The translations under genes and the position numbers were made by a program. From Lentzea aerocolonigenes (GTDB lineage: Bacteria > Actinomycetota > Actinomycetes > Mycobacteriales > Pseudonocardiaceae): a DNA stretch of 64,000 bases. Positions 7,701 through 16,095 of the stretch are shown here, piece after piece (the first letter of the stretch is position 1; the number at the start of each line of letters is the position of its first letter). Location of the stretch: NCBI RefSeq assembly GCF_000974445.1, contig NZ_BBOJ01000003.1, positions 1 to 64,000 on the forward strand. Reading direction: 5' to 3'. The notes beneath the pieces were generated by a model. That model had not been told where the DNA came from. It searched no databases and saw only the letters and a list, made by a program, of their open reading frames with translations.

Positions 7701-8939
7701 TCAGGGCAGATCGGCGAGCGGGACGGCGAAGACCGCCCGCTCGCCGGGGGCCTCGGACTGCGACCAGACCAGCCCGTCGCTGTACCAGTGGGTCAGCGCC
7801 TGGGGGTGCAGCGCCCAGCACATGACCTTGGCCGTGGTGCCAGGACTGGTGCATGTCTTCGAGACGCCCGTAGCCCCGGTCGTCACCCGCCACAGCTGGC
7901 CGTGGAGGGTGCTCGAACTGTGGGCGACGTACCAGCGCCCGTTCCAGGACAGCACCCCCTGCGCGTTCGCGACGCCGCTGCGGTGGGCGGCGGTCGCGCT
8001 CACCGCACCGGAGGAGTTGGCGGCCAGCAGGTAGCCCGAGCCGAACGGGTACCGGAACAACCTGCTGCCCGTGCCGTTGTCGAAGTACTCGGCGGCCACG
8101 AGGGTGTCCGGGCTGGTGCTGCGGTCCAACGAGATCGAGGAGAAGCACGGCGTGCCGGTGTTGTTCGCCATGGTGCACGCGCCGGCGACGTACTCGTAGC
8201 GTCCGACCTCAGGCATCACGTACTGGTAACCGTAGGCGGCCCAGCCGTTGCCAGTGCGCCCGATCGTGGCCGAGCCGTCGGTGGTCTGCAGGATGTGGTT
8301 CAGGTCGAACACGCGGATGGCGACCTTGCTGCCGCCCACCGCGGACACGAGCAACTTGTCGCCGTACCAGACCATGCCGCCCACGTGCGCCTTCGCGGCG
8401 GCGAAGTTGGTGCCCGTGTCGTTGGGGTCGACGAGGTAGACCCAGCGGTACCGCGGGTGGGCGGGGTCGTTGTAGTCGATGAAGGCGATCCGCGCGTCGT
8501 TTCTGCGTTCGCCGGCCTCGGTGTAGTGCCAACCGGACAGGATGACCCTGTTGGCGCCCCAGGAACCGTCGTCGTCCGCGTCGCCCGAACTCGTGATGCC
8601 CTGCGGGTTCCAGGCGGTGGTGGCGGCGTCGCCCGCGTCCCAGCACATCTTCCTGGTGGCGGTCGGGTTGATCGGGAGGGACGCTGCCTCGCCGCTGGCG
8701 CACTGGGTCATCGGGTGGTTCGCGCTGGCGAGGACCTTGGTGACGTCCGAGTTGGGCAGCGCGGCGTCCAGTGCGGTGATCGCCGACGGCGGGGTGGCGA
8801 TGTACTTGAGGCCCAGGCCGGCGGTGCTGATGGTGGTGAGCGGGTCGGAGTACGCCGCCTGGGCCGGGGCCGCCACCCCGATCAGCGCGCCGGCTATGAG
8901 GGCGGCTACGGCGGGCAGGCGAGCGATGCGTGCGAGCAC
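7701..8939 (-). CDS. Secreted protein of unknown function, beta-propeller-like
   Basis: A 412-residue exported protein with a clear signal peptide (ARIARLPAVAALIAGALIGVAAPAQA). The mature part is rich in Gly, Asp, Trp and Tyr with repeated strand patterns (RVILSGWHYTEAGERRNDAR, RYRWVYLVDPND, HVGGMVWYGDKLLVSAVGG, GVLSWNGRWYVAHSS) like a secreted beta-propeller. No catalytic motif is evident. GTG start at 8937-8939 with GAGGAG upstream. It converges with the GH3 gene with a 4-bp gap; there is no hint of shared function beyond secretion. Confidence 0.72.
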   Translation of the reverse strand: MLARIARLPAVAALIAGALIGVAAPAQAAYSDPLTTISTAGLGLKYIATPPSAITALDAALPNSDVTKVLASANHPMTQCASGEAASLPINPTATRKMCWDAGDAATTAWNPQGITSSGDADDDGSWGANRVILSGWHYTEAGERRNDARIAFIDYNDPAHPRYRWVYLVDPNDTGTNFAAAKAHVGGMVWYGDKLLVSAVGGSKVAIRVFDLNHILQTTDGSATIGRTGNGWAAYGYQYVMPEVGRYEYVAGACTMANNTGTPCFSSISLDRSTSPDTLVAAEYFDNGTGSRLFRYPFGSGYLLAANSSGAVSATAAHRSGVANAQGVLSWNGRWYVAHSSSTLHGQLWRVTTGATGVSKTCTSPGTTAKVMCWALHPQALTHWYSDGLVWSQSEAPGERAVFAVPLADLP

Positions 8940-9029
8940 GGAACTCCTCGGTGTGAGGTCGTCTGGTTCGTCGAGGGCCGGGTGGAGGTGGCCGGGTCGT
9001 CGGGAACCCGGCCACCACCGCCCGGTGGC

Positions 9030-9416
9030 TCAGCGCAGGCGCTTGTGCTCGCAGTAGATGATGCTCGAACCCTTGTAGTTGCAGACCTTGATGGAGATGG
9101 CGATGGACTCGTCGATGTTCTCCGACACCGCTTCGCACTTGCCGTCGGAGGACGGGTCGCTCACCTTGATCAGCACGGTGCCGTTCGCCGGGTCCCCGCT
9201 GTACGGACGGTAGATGTACCCGCGGACGCCCCAGCCGTCGGCCTTCGAGTCGCACACGGTGAGCGTGTCGCCGTTCTCGAGCCAGCTGGCGTAGCCGCTG
9301 TTGTCCGAGACGGAAACGCTCCCGTTGGCCGCGCCGGCGACGCCGGCGCTGAGGACGACCCCCATCGCGGCCGCCGCGAACACGCCTCCTGCACGGCTCA
9401 CCAAGGAAATCTTCAA
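9030..9416 (-). CDS. Small secreted protein of unknown function
   Basis: About 128 residues: signal peptide (SRAGGVFAAAAMGVVLSAGVAGAANG), then a ~100-residue mature domain with four cysteines (TVCDSK, KCEAV, KVCNYK, IYCEHK) that could form two disulfides. I prefer the TTG at 9414-9416, five bases after GGAGG; a longer reading to 9572 lacks a ribosome site and would place the signal peptide internally. The family is not recognised. Four 11-bp direct repeats at 9471-9510 lie in its upstream region. Confidence 0.62.
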   Translation of the reverse strand: MKISLVSRAGGVFAAAAMGVVLSAGVAGAANGSVSVSDNSGYASWLENGDTLTVCDSKADGWGVRGYIYRPYSGDPANGTVLIKVSDPSSDGKCEAVSENIDESIAISIKVCNYKGSSIIYCEHKRLR

Positions 9417-9470
9417 CCTGACCTCCGCATTTCGTATCCGGTGAAGCTGTGGCCACACCGTCCGCCACCG

Positions 9471-9510
9471 CGCTTCCGATCCGCTTCCGATTCGCTTCGG
9501 ATTCGCTTCC
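9471..9510 (-). repeat. Four 11-bp direct repeats (possible operator)
   Basis: CGCTTCCGATC, CGCTTCCGATT, CGCTTCGGATT and CGCTTCCacc in tandem. On the minus strand this reads as GGAAGCG-like heptamers separated by 4 bp. Heptamers with 11-bp spacing are the usual binding-site layout of SARP activators, and sites of other OmpR-type regulators are also 11-mers. It lies 55-95 bp upstream of the small secreted-protein gene. A SARP gene is present at 33185, but any link is conjecture. Confidence 0.45.
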
Positions 9511-9715
9511 ACCGGCGACCGGCCCGCGAGCTGAAGAACTGCTGAGGGATCCGCTAAATCCTTGCCCCGCACTGGTCAGGCGAATGAGAAACGGACGAAA
9601 ACGACCAGATGAATTCCAGTTCACGGGTAACCTCGACAACGCCTCGGGGAATCAATGAACAAGACGGACGAAGTCCGTCGAATCTGTCGTTCGCCAAAGC
9701 AGAAAGACACCAAAA

Positions 9716-10170
9716 ATGGATGCCTGTTTGCACGAGACAGTCGCCCTCATCGCACGAGAAAGGCCCGAAAGCGTCGCGGTGTCCGGTTCCGCGGTGCCGC
9801 GCTGAACGCCGACCCGCACGCGGTCGCCGAGACCGGCCGGATCGTCCGTCAGGCCCTGTCCGCCCAGGACGTCCCGTTCGCGGACCAGGTGGCGCTGGCC
9901 GGCCCGCAGACGCCGGACCGGCCCGCGCTCTTCCAGATCCTGTTCGCGTTGCAGGACAACAAGACCCCGACGCTGGACATCACTGGCGCGCGCTCCCGCT
10001 TCCACCGCCAGCACTACCTCGACCTGCCGCTCGAGCTGCACGCCGAGTTCTGGCCGCACGACGACGGCGGGCTGTGGATGACCCTTTACCACCAGCCGGA
10101 CATCGCCGAGGCGACCGCGAAGCAGCTCGCGGCGAACTTCACCCGAGCGCTCGGGGAGATCAGCAGGTGA
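9716..10170 (+). pseudogene. Remnant of a nonribosomal peptide synthetase
   Basis: The 3' two-thirds (from about 9810) encodes residues typical of the C-terminal half of a condensation domain: AETGRIVRQALSAQDVPFADQVA, PALFQILFALQDN, LELHAEFWPHDDGGLWMTLYH and IAEATAKQLAANFTRAL. Just before it, in another frame from ATG 9716 to TGA 9805, is LHETVALIARERPESVAVSG, which resembles the start of an adenylation domain. The conserved HHxxxDG active site is missing. A condensation-domain tail joined to a frame-shifted adenylation-like start looks like a deletion relic. The last 11 bp overlap the next, convergent gene. Confidence 0.55.
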
Positions 10171-10810
10171 CCTTGACGGTCGCGTTCGCCTGGAACGACA
10201 CGTGCACGTGGTCCATGTGGTTGGCCGTGGGGCTGCCGCGGTCCTCCATCGGCGTGAAGCCGCTGCCGTCGTTGTAGCGCTGGCGCCAGATCACGTAGGT
10301 GACGCCGAACGCCTTGCGGTTGGCCAGCACGTAGTCGGCCAGCTGGTTGCCGGTGGCGGTGTCGACCATGAAGTCCAGCGCCAGACCGAGGGGGTGTTCG
10401 CCCGAGCCGCCGCGGCCGGTGGCACCGCCGATGTCCTCGACACCGAACTTGCCCGCGATGTGGTGACCGACCTGCGCCACGTGCGGCTTGACGCCGTCCA
10501 GGGTGGTCGGACAGGGCGGCGGCGGAGGGGGTGGCGGCGGCGTCGTGGTCTCGGGCGTCGTCGTGGTCACCGGAGGCGGCGTCGTGGTCGTCGTGGATGA
10601 CGAGGACGGCGGCGCGGTGGTCGATGACGTCACAGCGCTGACAGAAGACGACGGGGCGGCCAGCAGAGCGGCGGCTCCGGTCGGATCGACCGGCTGGTCG
10701 GAACCCCGGACGACCCAGAAGGTCACGGCGAGGCCCGCGGTGAGCGTGGCGGCGACTGCGATGGGCAGCTTGCGGTTGGGTGTCTGCGGGGTTCTATGTC
10801 GGCCCGGCAT
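10160..10810 (-). CDS. Membrane-anchored/secreted protein with ARB_07466-like C-terminal domain
   Basis: A 216-residue protein: one N-terminal membrane segment (LPIAVAATLTAGLAVTFWVV), a Ser/Thr/Pro linker with a run of nine prolines (residues ~45-99), then a ~115-residue extracellular domain. GEHPLGLALDFMV and ANHMDHVHVSF match the ARB_07466-like C-terminal domain of actinobacterial and fungal secreted proteins, which resembles metal-dependent LD-peptidase folds (conserved His and Asp). A cell-wall role is likely but unproven. ATG at 10808-10810. Confidence 0.75.
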   Translation of the reverse strand: MPGRHRTPQTPNRKLPIAVAATLTAGLAVTFWVVRGSDQPVDPTGAAALLAAPSSSVSAVTSSTTAPPSSSSTTTTTPPPVTTTTPETTTPPPPPPPPPCPTTLDGVKPHVAQVGHHIAGKFGVEDIGGATGRGGSGEHPLGLALDFMVDTATGNQLADYVLANRKAFGVTYVIWRQRYNDGSGFTPMEDRGSPTANHMDHVHVSFQANATVKVTC

Positions 10811-10962
10811 TCAGGAGCACCTTGCGTCGGGGACGGGGGCATGTCACACGGCGGGCCATATTACGAAATGAACACGGCAACGTCACAGGCGAGTGTTCCT
10901 GCTCACATCTCCGCTGGTGAGCGGGTCGGCACAGAGGGTGACAGCGCCGGTGTCCGTCGAGG

Positions 10963-11784
10963 TCAACGGGGTTCGGCGAGCTCCTGCACGCCGATCACGC
11001 CGAGCAGTTCGAGCTGCGCCACCGCCGGGCTTCCCGGTGGTGGCGTGAAGAACTGCAGTCGCTGCCGTCCGTCCTCGCTGAACAGGTTCTGGCAGTGGAC
11101 GTCCACGACCCCCAGCTCCGGGTGCACGATCCGCTTGCGCTCGCCGCGCCGCACCGCCACGTCACCGGTGTCCCACAGCGTCGCGAACTCCTCGCTGACC
11201 TCGCGCAGCCGTCGGGTCATCGCGGTGGACGACTCGTCGTGCCCGCGTCTCGCCACGGCCGCGCGGAGGTCCGACACCAGCACCTTCGAGTGGTGCGGGT
11301 GGTCCTCGGCCGGGTAGACGGCGCGGGTGGCCGGGTCCTCGAACCACCGCAGCAGGAAGCTGCCGGGGCTCGGCGGGCCGAGCAGCGCGGTGGCGAGGCG
11401 GTTCTGCGTCACGGTCTCGTGCAGGTCGGTGATGATCCGCGCCGGGGTGGTGCCGAGCCGGTCGAGCAACGCGAGCATGGCCGGTGGGACGTGGGCGGCG
11501 ACGGTGTGCGAGTACCTGCCGGCGAGCCGGAACAGGTGCTCCCGCTCGTCGGCGTCGAGGCGCAGCGCTCTGGCCAGCGCGGCGAGCATCTGCCCGGACG
11601 GCTGGGCGCCCCGGCCGCGTTCCAGTTCGATGTAGTAGTCGACGGACGCACCGGCCAGCTGCGCGACCTCGTCCCTGCGCAGTCCTGGCACCCGCCGCCG
11701 CGGACCTGCGACCAGCCCGGCTTCCGCGGGCGTGATGCGGGCACGGCGCGACTGCAGGAACAGACCGAGTTCGGCGAGGTTCAC
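10963..11784 (-). CDS. XRE-family regulator with MmyB-like ligand-binding domain
   Basis: A 273-residue transcription regulator with an N-terminal helix-turn-helix (LGLFLQSRRARITPAEAGL ... RRVPGLRRDEVAQLAGASVDYYIELERGR) and a C-terminal MmyB-like domain (ILARLGTTPA-type region, NRLATALLG, RWFEDPATRAVYP, HPELGVVDVHCQNLFSEDGRQRLQFFTPPPGS). In actinomycetes such regulators usually control a divergent oxidoreductase or small enzyme; here a tautomerase gene starts 110 bp away in the opposite direction, a plausible target. GTG at 11782-11784 is the start that leaves the HTH intact. Confidence 0.85.
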   Translation of the reverse strand: MNLAELGLFLQSRRARITPAEAGLVAGPRRRVPGLRRDEVAQLAGASVDYYIELERGRGAQPSGQMLAALARALRLDADEREHLFRLAGRYSHTVAAHVPPAMLALLDRLGTTPARIITDLHETVTQNRLATALLGPPSPGSFLLRWFEDPATRAVYPAEDHPHHSKVLVSDLRAAVARRGHDESSTAMTRRLREVSEEFATLWDTGDVAVRRGERKRIVHPELGVVDVHCQNLFSEDGRQRLQFFTPPPGSPAVAQLELLGVIGVQELAEPR

Positions 11785-11893
11785 CCGGACAGTCTCGCCG
11801 AGCCCCGCCGGCGGGAGCGAGGGGGCGACAACCCCTGGTTGCCCCGCGCCGCTCCGGTCAGGGTTGAGATCACCAACCACTGAAGGAGCAGCA

Positions 11894-12103
11894 ATGCCGT
11901 TCGCCAACCTGAAGGTCCCCGCGGGAACGCTCACCGCGGAGCAGAAGGAGGTTCTCGTCGGGAAGGTCACGGACCTGTACGCCGAGACGTTCGGAGATGC
12001 CGTGCGCGACAACACGATGGTTCTCGTCGACGAGGTGGTCGACGGAGGCTGGGGCATCCGCGGCGAGGTCCTCACCCTCGCCAAGATCACCGGGCGGTCC
12101 TAG
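11894..12103 (+). CDS. 4-oxalocrotonate tautomerase family protein
   Basis: A 69-residue small tautomerase. Proline directly follows the initiator methionine (MPFANLKVPAGTLTAEQK), giving the catalytic N-terminal Pro-1 of the superfamily after Met removal. Typical members form hexamers that isomerise enol/keto acids; the substrate here is unknown. The ribosome site GAAGGAG (11882-11888) fixes the start. Probably under control of the divergent MmyB-type regulator. Its 3' end overlaps the end of the convergent CHAT gene by 4 bp. Confidence 0.8.
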   Translation: MPFANLKVPAGTLTAEQKEVLVGKVTDLYAETFGDAVRDNTMVLVDEVVDGGWGIRGEVLTLAKITGRS

Positions 12104-14610
12104 GCTCCCACGCACACGAAGCCGGTCGGACGGTCCAGCTCCTCCTGCGCCTCGGCCAGCGCCCGCGCGGGAGACCGGCCGTCCCGCAACCGGCGGTGCA
12201 CGGCGACCATGAGGTCCTTCGTCTCGGCGTCCGGCACCGGCACGACCGGGGCGATCAGCCGGGACGTGCCGCGTTCGAGGAACGTCGCGGCCAGGCCGAG
12301 GAGCTCGGTGCCCGCCACGACGACCGAGCGGCCGACGTCGCAGGCGGCCATCACCACGGTCTCCGGCACCTGGTCGAGGCGCTGGACGTCGTGGACGACC
12401 AGCGGGCCGTCGTGCAGGGACAGCGCCGAGAACAGCGGGTTGCCGGGGTTGAGCCTGCCGTGGGCCGCGAGGTGCACGGTGCCGGCGGTGGCGAGGGCTT
12501 TCAGCACGTCGTCGACAGTCGCGTGAGGAGGGCAGGTCGTGTCGTGGATGTCCGCGACGGCCTGCGCCTCCTCCTCCGCGCCCGGCAGGCCCGGGCCGCT
12601 CGCCACCGCGAACGTCCTCACGCGGGCGGGGCGGCGGGCAGCGGTGCGCCAGAGCGTCGCCGACGGGGCGACGACCACCGGTTTTCCCTTGCACGACGGG
12701 AGAACCGACCACGGGAGGGAGTGCAGGGCACCGGTCGGCACGACCACGAGTGGACGGTCGTGCCGCGGCAGGAGCAGCTCGTCGAGCTTCTCGGCCGTTG
12801 TGCGCAGCATCTTCCGCAGCTCCGGGCGTGGCCGCCTGGCCAGGTGGCGCAGGGCGAACGGCACGCGGTCGAGCAGGTCGTTCAGCTCGCGGACCGTGCC
12901 CGCCCTGCGCAGGGTCATCCGGCCGTCCGCGAGGGTCAACGCCAGCACGGCGCCGTCGGCCTCGACGAACTGCACGAGCACCCGGTCACCGAGGTCCAGT
13001 TCGGACGGCCGGACCGGATCGGCCGGGGCTCCCCCGGACGCGCGCAGCAGACGGCTGCGGTTCTTGATCCGGCGTTCCAGCTCGACCTGGCGGTGTTCGA
13101 GTTTCGACGTGGGCACGCCCGAGGTCCGCGCGCTCTCCAGTTCGAACGTGGTGGCGCGCAGCTGGGGCAGCAGCGACGCGAGCTCGGGATCGTCGGGCGG
13201 GCGGACGGCCTGGTGGAGCAGGCGGCTCGCCCGGCCGCGTTCGGCCCATTCGAAGACGTCCGCCGGTTTTCCGCTGGTCAGGGCCAGGCGCAGGCCCAGC
13301 GAGGCCAGATCGGCGCGGTGCAGCGCGGCGTGGGCGCGGAGGTCGCTCGCGCCGAGAGAGGCGTGGTTCTCGTCGAGGACGCGCAGGCCGTGCCTGGCCG
13401 CGGCGGCGGCTTTGCGTGGGTCGTCACGCCGCAGCGCCTCGGCGTACCAGCCACGGGCGCGCAGAGTGGCGGGGCCGCTGGTTCTGGCCTGGGCGGCGAT
13501 CGTGAGGTGCTCGGCGGCACGGGCCCGTTGTCTTCGGCGCTGGGCCACGCGGGCGAGGTCGAGGTGGGCCTCGACCACCGCGGCCGGGCGGCCCCGCAGC
13601 GCAGTCACGAGCGCCTCCGGGTCGTTGATGCGGCACGGCCTTCCCGCGTTCAACGCCGCACGCAGCACCGTTGCTCTCGCCAGCGCGGCGTGGTGGTGCC
13701 GGCCCTGCCTCAGGAACTGGTTCAGCGCGGCGCGCGCGTGCCGGCTCGCGGTGTCCCAGTCGGCGTCGTGGAGGGCGGCGTCGGCCAGGAGCAGCCGCAT
13801 CTCCGGCACCCTCAGCCTGCGGCCGTCGTGCCGGAACGCCTGCACGGCTTCCTCGGCGTGAGTGCGGGCCTCGCTCACCAGGCCGACGGACAGCAGGAGC
13901 TCGGCACGGTCCCCGAGCACCGGAGCGAGCTGGCCGCCGTGGCGGGTGATGATCTCCTCGGCGCGGTCGAGGTGCTCCAGCGCGGCGGGCACGTCTCCCC
14001 TGCGGCTCTCCACGAACCCCAGGTTCTCGGCGATGATGCCGACGACCAGGTCCCGGCCCAGCTCCCTGGCGATCACGTCGGCCTCGGTGAGGTCCTTGAT
14101 CGCGGCGGCGAACTCGTGGCGTTCGGCCTGGAGGATGCCGCGGTTCACCAGAAGCCGTTGCAGGGCGAGCCGATCGCCACTGCGGCGCAGTGCGCGTGCG
14201 GTGAGCTGGTAGTCGGTGAACGCGTCGTCGAGTCGCCCGAGGTGGTAGAGGATCACGGCGCGTTGTCCGCGGGCGCGGGCGCCGAGCACCGGGACCGCCA
14301 GGTCGACCTCGCGCAGGCCTGACGCGGCCCGCCCCTGTTGCACCAGCGCGAAGGCCAGTTTCATCCGGCTCTCCGCCGCCGCCACCCCGGTGCCGAGGCG
14401 GACGGCGCGGCGCAGGTGCGCGACGGCGTCGTCGACCTGACCGCACTGCGCCAGCGCGTAGCCCCACGCCTGCTCGGCGAGGGCGACGGCCGCGCGGCCG
14501 GCACCGGTCTCGCGCACCACGGCCTGGGCCGCCGGGATCGCCCGCGGCGGGTCCACGTCGGCGAGCCGCATCGCCTCACGTGCGGCTTGTAACGCGGCTC
14601 CCGGCGCCAT
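12100..14610 (-). CDS. TPR-repeat CHAT-domain (caspase-like) protease
   Basis: An 836-residue protein made of tetratricopeptide-like helical repeats (residues ~5-480) and a C-terminal CHAT domain (~560-836). The caspase-type dyad is present: His 717 in LAAHGRLNPGN and Cys 757 in VMAACDVG. CHAT peptidases act as regulated effectors, including in anti-phage and cell-death systems, where TPRs sense or bind partners. I used ATG at 14608-14610; an upstream ATG at 14652 is possible but would run into the divergent promoter. A subtilisin-like protease gene starts 75 bp away on the other strand, suggesting a two-protease module. Confidence 0.85.
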   Translation of the reverse strand: MAPGAALQAAREAMRLADVDPPRAIPAAQAVVRETGAGRAAVALAEQAWGYALAQCGQVDDAVAHLRRAVRLGTGVAAAESRMKLAFALVQQGRAASGLREVDLAVPVLGARARGQRAVILYHLGRLDDAFTDYQLTARALRRSGDRLALQRLLVNRGILQAERHEFAAAIKDLTEADVIARELGRDLVVGIIAENLGFVESRRGDVPAALEHLDRAEEIITRHGGQLAPVLGDRAELLLSVGLVSEARTHAEEAVQAFRHDGRRLRVPEMRLLLADAALHDADWDTASRHARAALNQFLRQGRHHHAALARATVLRAALNAGRPCRINDPEALVTALRGRPAAVVEAHLDLARVAQRRRQRARAAEHLTIAAQARTSGPATLRARGWYAEALRRDDPRKAAAAARHGLRVLDENHASLGASDLRAHAALHRADLASLGLRLALTSGKPADVFEWAERGRASRLLHQAVRPPDDPELASLLPQLRATTFELESARTSGVPTSKLEHRQVELERRIKNRSRLLRASGGAPADPVRPSELDLGDRVLVQFVEADGAVLALTLADGRMTLRRAGTVRELNDLLDRVPFALRHLARRPRPELRKMLRTTAEKLDELLLPRHDRPLVVVPTGALHSLPWSVLPSCKGKPVVVAPSATLWRTAARRPARVRTFAVASGPGLPGAEEEAQAVADIHDTTCPPHATVDDVLKALATAGTVHLAAHGRLNPGNPLFSALSLHDGPLVVHDVQRLDQVPETVVMAACDVGRSVVVAGTELLGLAATFLERGTSRLIAPVVPVPDAETKDLMVAVHRRLRDGRSPARALAEAQEELDRPTGFVCVGA

Positions 14611-14684
14611 GATGACCAATGTGCCAGGTATCAACGCCGGGCGCGGCGGCATCGGTTCGGCGAAAGCTCACTGCGGAGGCTGAC

Positions 14685-15863
14685 ATGAATTCTGACCAAG
14701 CCGAACCCGACAGCCTGGTCGTCGACCTGACCGAGATCGCTGCCGTCCTGCGCGTTCTCGAAGAGCTCGCCATCGCCGTCGACAGCACCGAGGAACTCCC
14801 CGCGTTCGATCTCGGGCTGGTCCGGCTCGCGGGCGAGGAGTTCGCGGACGTCGACCCCGTGCTCGCCGAGCTGCGCGCCCGGTTCGCCGGACGGTGCGCC
14901 GGCTGGACCCCGTTGCTCGGCAAGAACCGGAGGATGGCGAGCGTCTTCGGCGCCTATCCGCAGACCAAGAGCATGAGCCTCTGGGACCCGGTCGCGCTCG
15001 ACGAGAGCACCGCCGCCCTGACCTTCGACGGCGATGCCGGCGACGGCGTGCGCGTCGGCCTGCTCGACACGAGGATCTACCGCCACCCCGGTCTCGCGGG
15101 CCGGCACATCGAGACGCCCGACGACACCACGTTGTTCGACAAGGACGCAAAGACCTCCTACTCGGTCGAGGAAGGCCACGGCGTGTTCACGGCTGGCCTC
15201 ATCTTCGGGCAGGCACCGGGAGCGACGCTCGTCGCGCGGCACGTGCTGCGCGAGGACGGCAAGGCCTTCGCGTGGGACGTGGTGAAGAAGCTCGCCGAGT
15301 TCTTCGACGACGAGCACCGGGTCGACGTCCTGGTCCTCGCCAGCGGCTGCCGCAACACGCTCGACGGCAACCCTCCCGCGATCATCCACCGCGCGATCGA
15401 ACGCCTCAGCGCGCACGTGCTGGTCGTGGCCGCCGCCGGCAACCACGGTGCCCTGGAAGGCATGACGAGCGACGCCCACATCACCCGGAACTCGGCGACG
15501 TGGCCCGCCGCGCTCCCCCGCGTCGTGGCCGTCGGCGTGACGGATGCGGACTACAGCCCCGATCTCCCGTGGGTCACGTGCACTGTTGACCCGAAGCAGC
15601 TGCACGCGCAGGACGACGACTCCCCGCCGGTGTTCGTCAGCACCTACCTCGATGCGCCCGAGGTACACATGCACGAACTGGGCGGCATCAAGGAGTTCAC
15701 CGGCTACGCGTCATGGGTCGGCACGTCCGGTGCCGCCGCCGTCGTCGGAGGTGCGGTCGCCGCGAGGATCACGCCGGGCACGACGGCCGAGCAGGCGCTG
15801 ACCAAGCTGTACGAGGGGAGTGTCGTCCAGCCGTACGTGTGGCCACGGCACAAGTCCGGCTGA
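14685..15863 (+). CDS. Subtilisin-like (S8) serine protease, cytosolic type
   Basis: A 392-residue S8 peptidase with the full catalytic set: Asp 128 (GLLDTRIYRHPGL), His 165 (GHGVFTAGLIFG), oxyanion Asn 253 (AAAGNHGA) and Ser 348 (VGTSGAAAVVGG). There is no signal peptide and no obvious inhibitor prodomain. The N-terminal 100 residues are an acidic helical region (residues 12-65) that could be a partner-binding segment. The start follows GGAGG at 14675-14679. It is divergent from the TPR-CHAT gene, with a shared intergenic region. Intracellular subtilases beside CHAT proteins are plausible conflict-system effectors; that role is inference. Confidence 0.85.
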   Translation: MNSDQAEPDSLVVDLTEIAAVLRVLEELAIAVDSTEELPAFDLGLVRLAGEEFADVDPVLAELRARFAGRCAGWTPLLGKNRRMASVFGAYPQTKSMSLWDPVALDESTAALTFDGDAGDGVRVGLLDTRIYRHPGLAGRHIETPDDTTLFDKDAKTSYSVEEGHGVFTAGLIFGQAPGATLVARHVLREDGKAFAWDVVKKLAEFFDDEHRVDVLVLASGCRNTLDGNPPAIIHRAIERLSAHVLVVAAAGNHGALEGMTSDAHITRNSATWPAALPRVVAVGVTDADYSPDLPWVTCTVDPKQLHAQDDDSPPVFVSTYLDAPEVHMHELGGIKEFTGYASWVGTSGAAAVVGGAVAARITPGTTAEQALTKLYEGSVVQPYVWPRHKSG

Positions 15864-16095
15864 CGGCGCATGCTCGGCCGATGGAGCCGACCGACCGGCC
15901 GGCCGCGCTGCACCGGACTCCGACGAGCACGTGCTTGCCCGCTGCCTGCCCCTGGAATGACGCCCTGCCACCGTTTGATCACCGCGCGCGCCCGTTGGGC
16001 CGAACGAGTAGGGCCGAAAGGCACGTCAATGTAACGACCGATCGGCGTAGCGTTCCGCCATCTTGCGTCGACCACGCACGCCTCGGAGGAACGCG

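Noticed and set aside
12196-14322. Plus-strand open frame of 708 codons opposite the TPR-CHAT gene
   Set aside because: Antisense shadow with biased composition; the minus-strand protein has an intact catalytic dyad.
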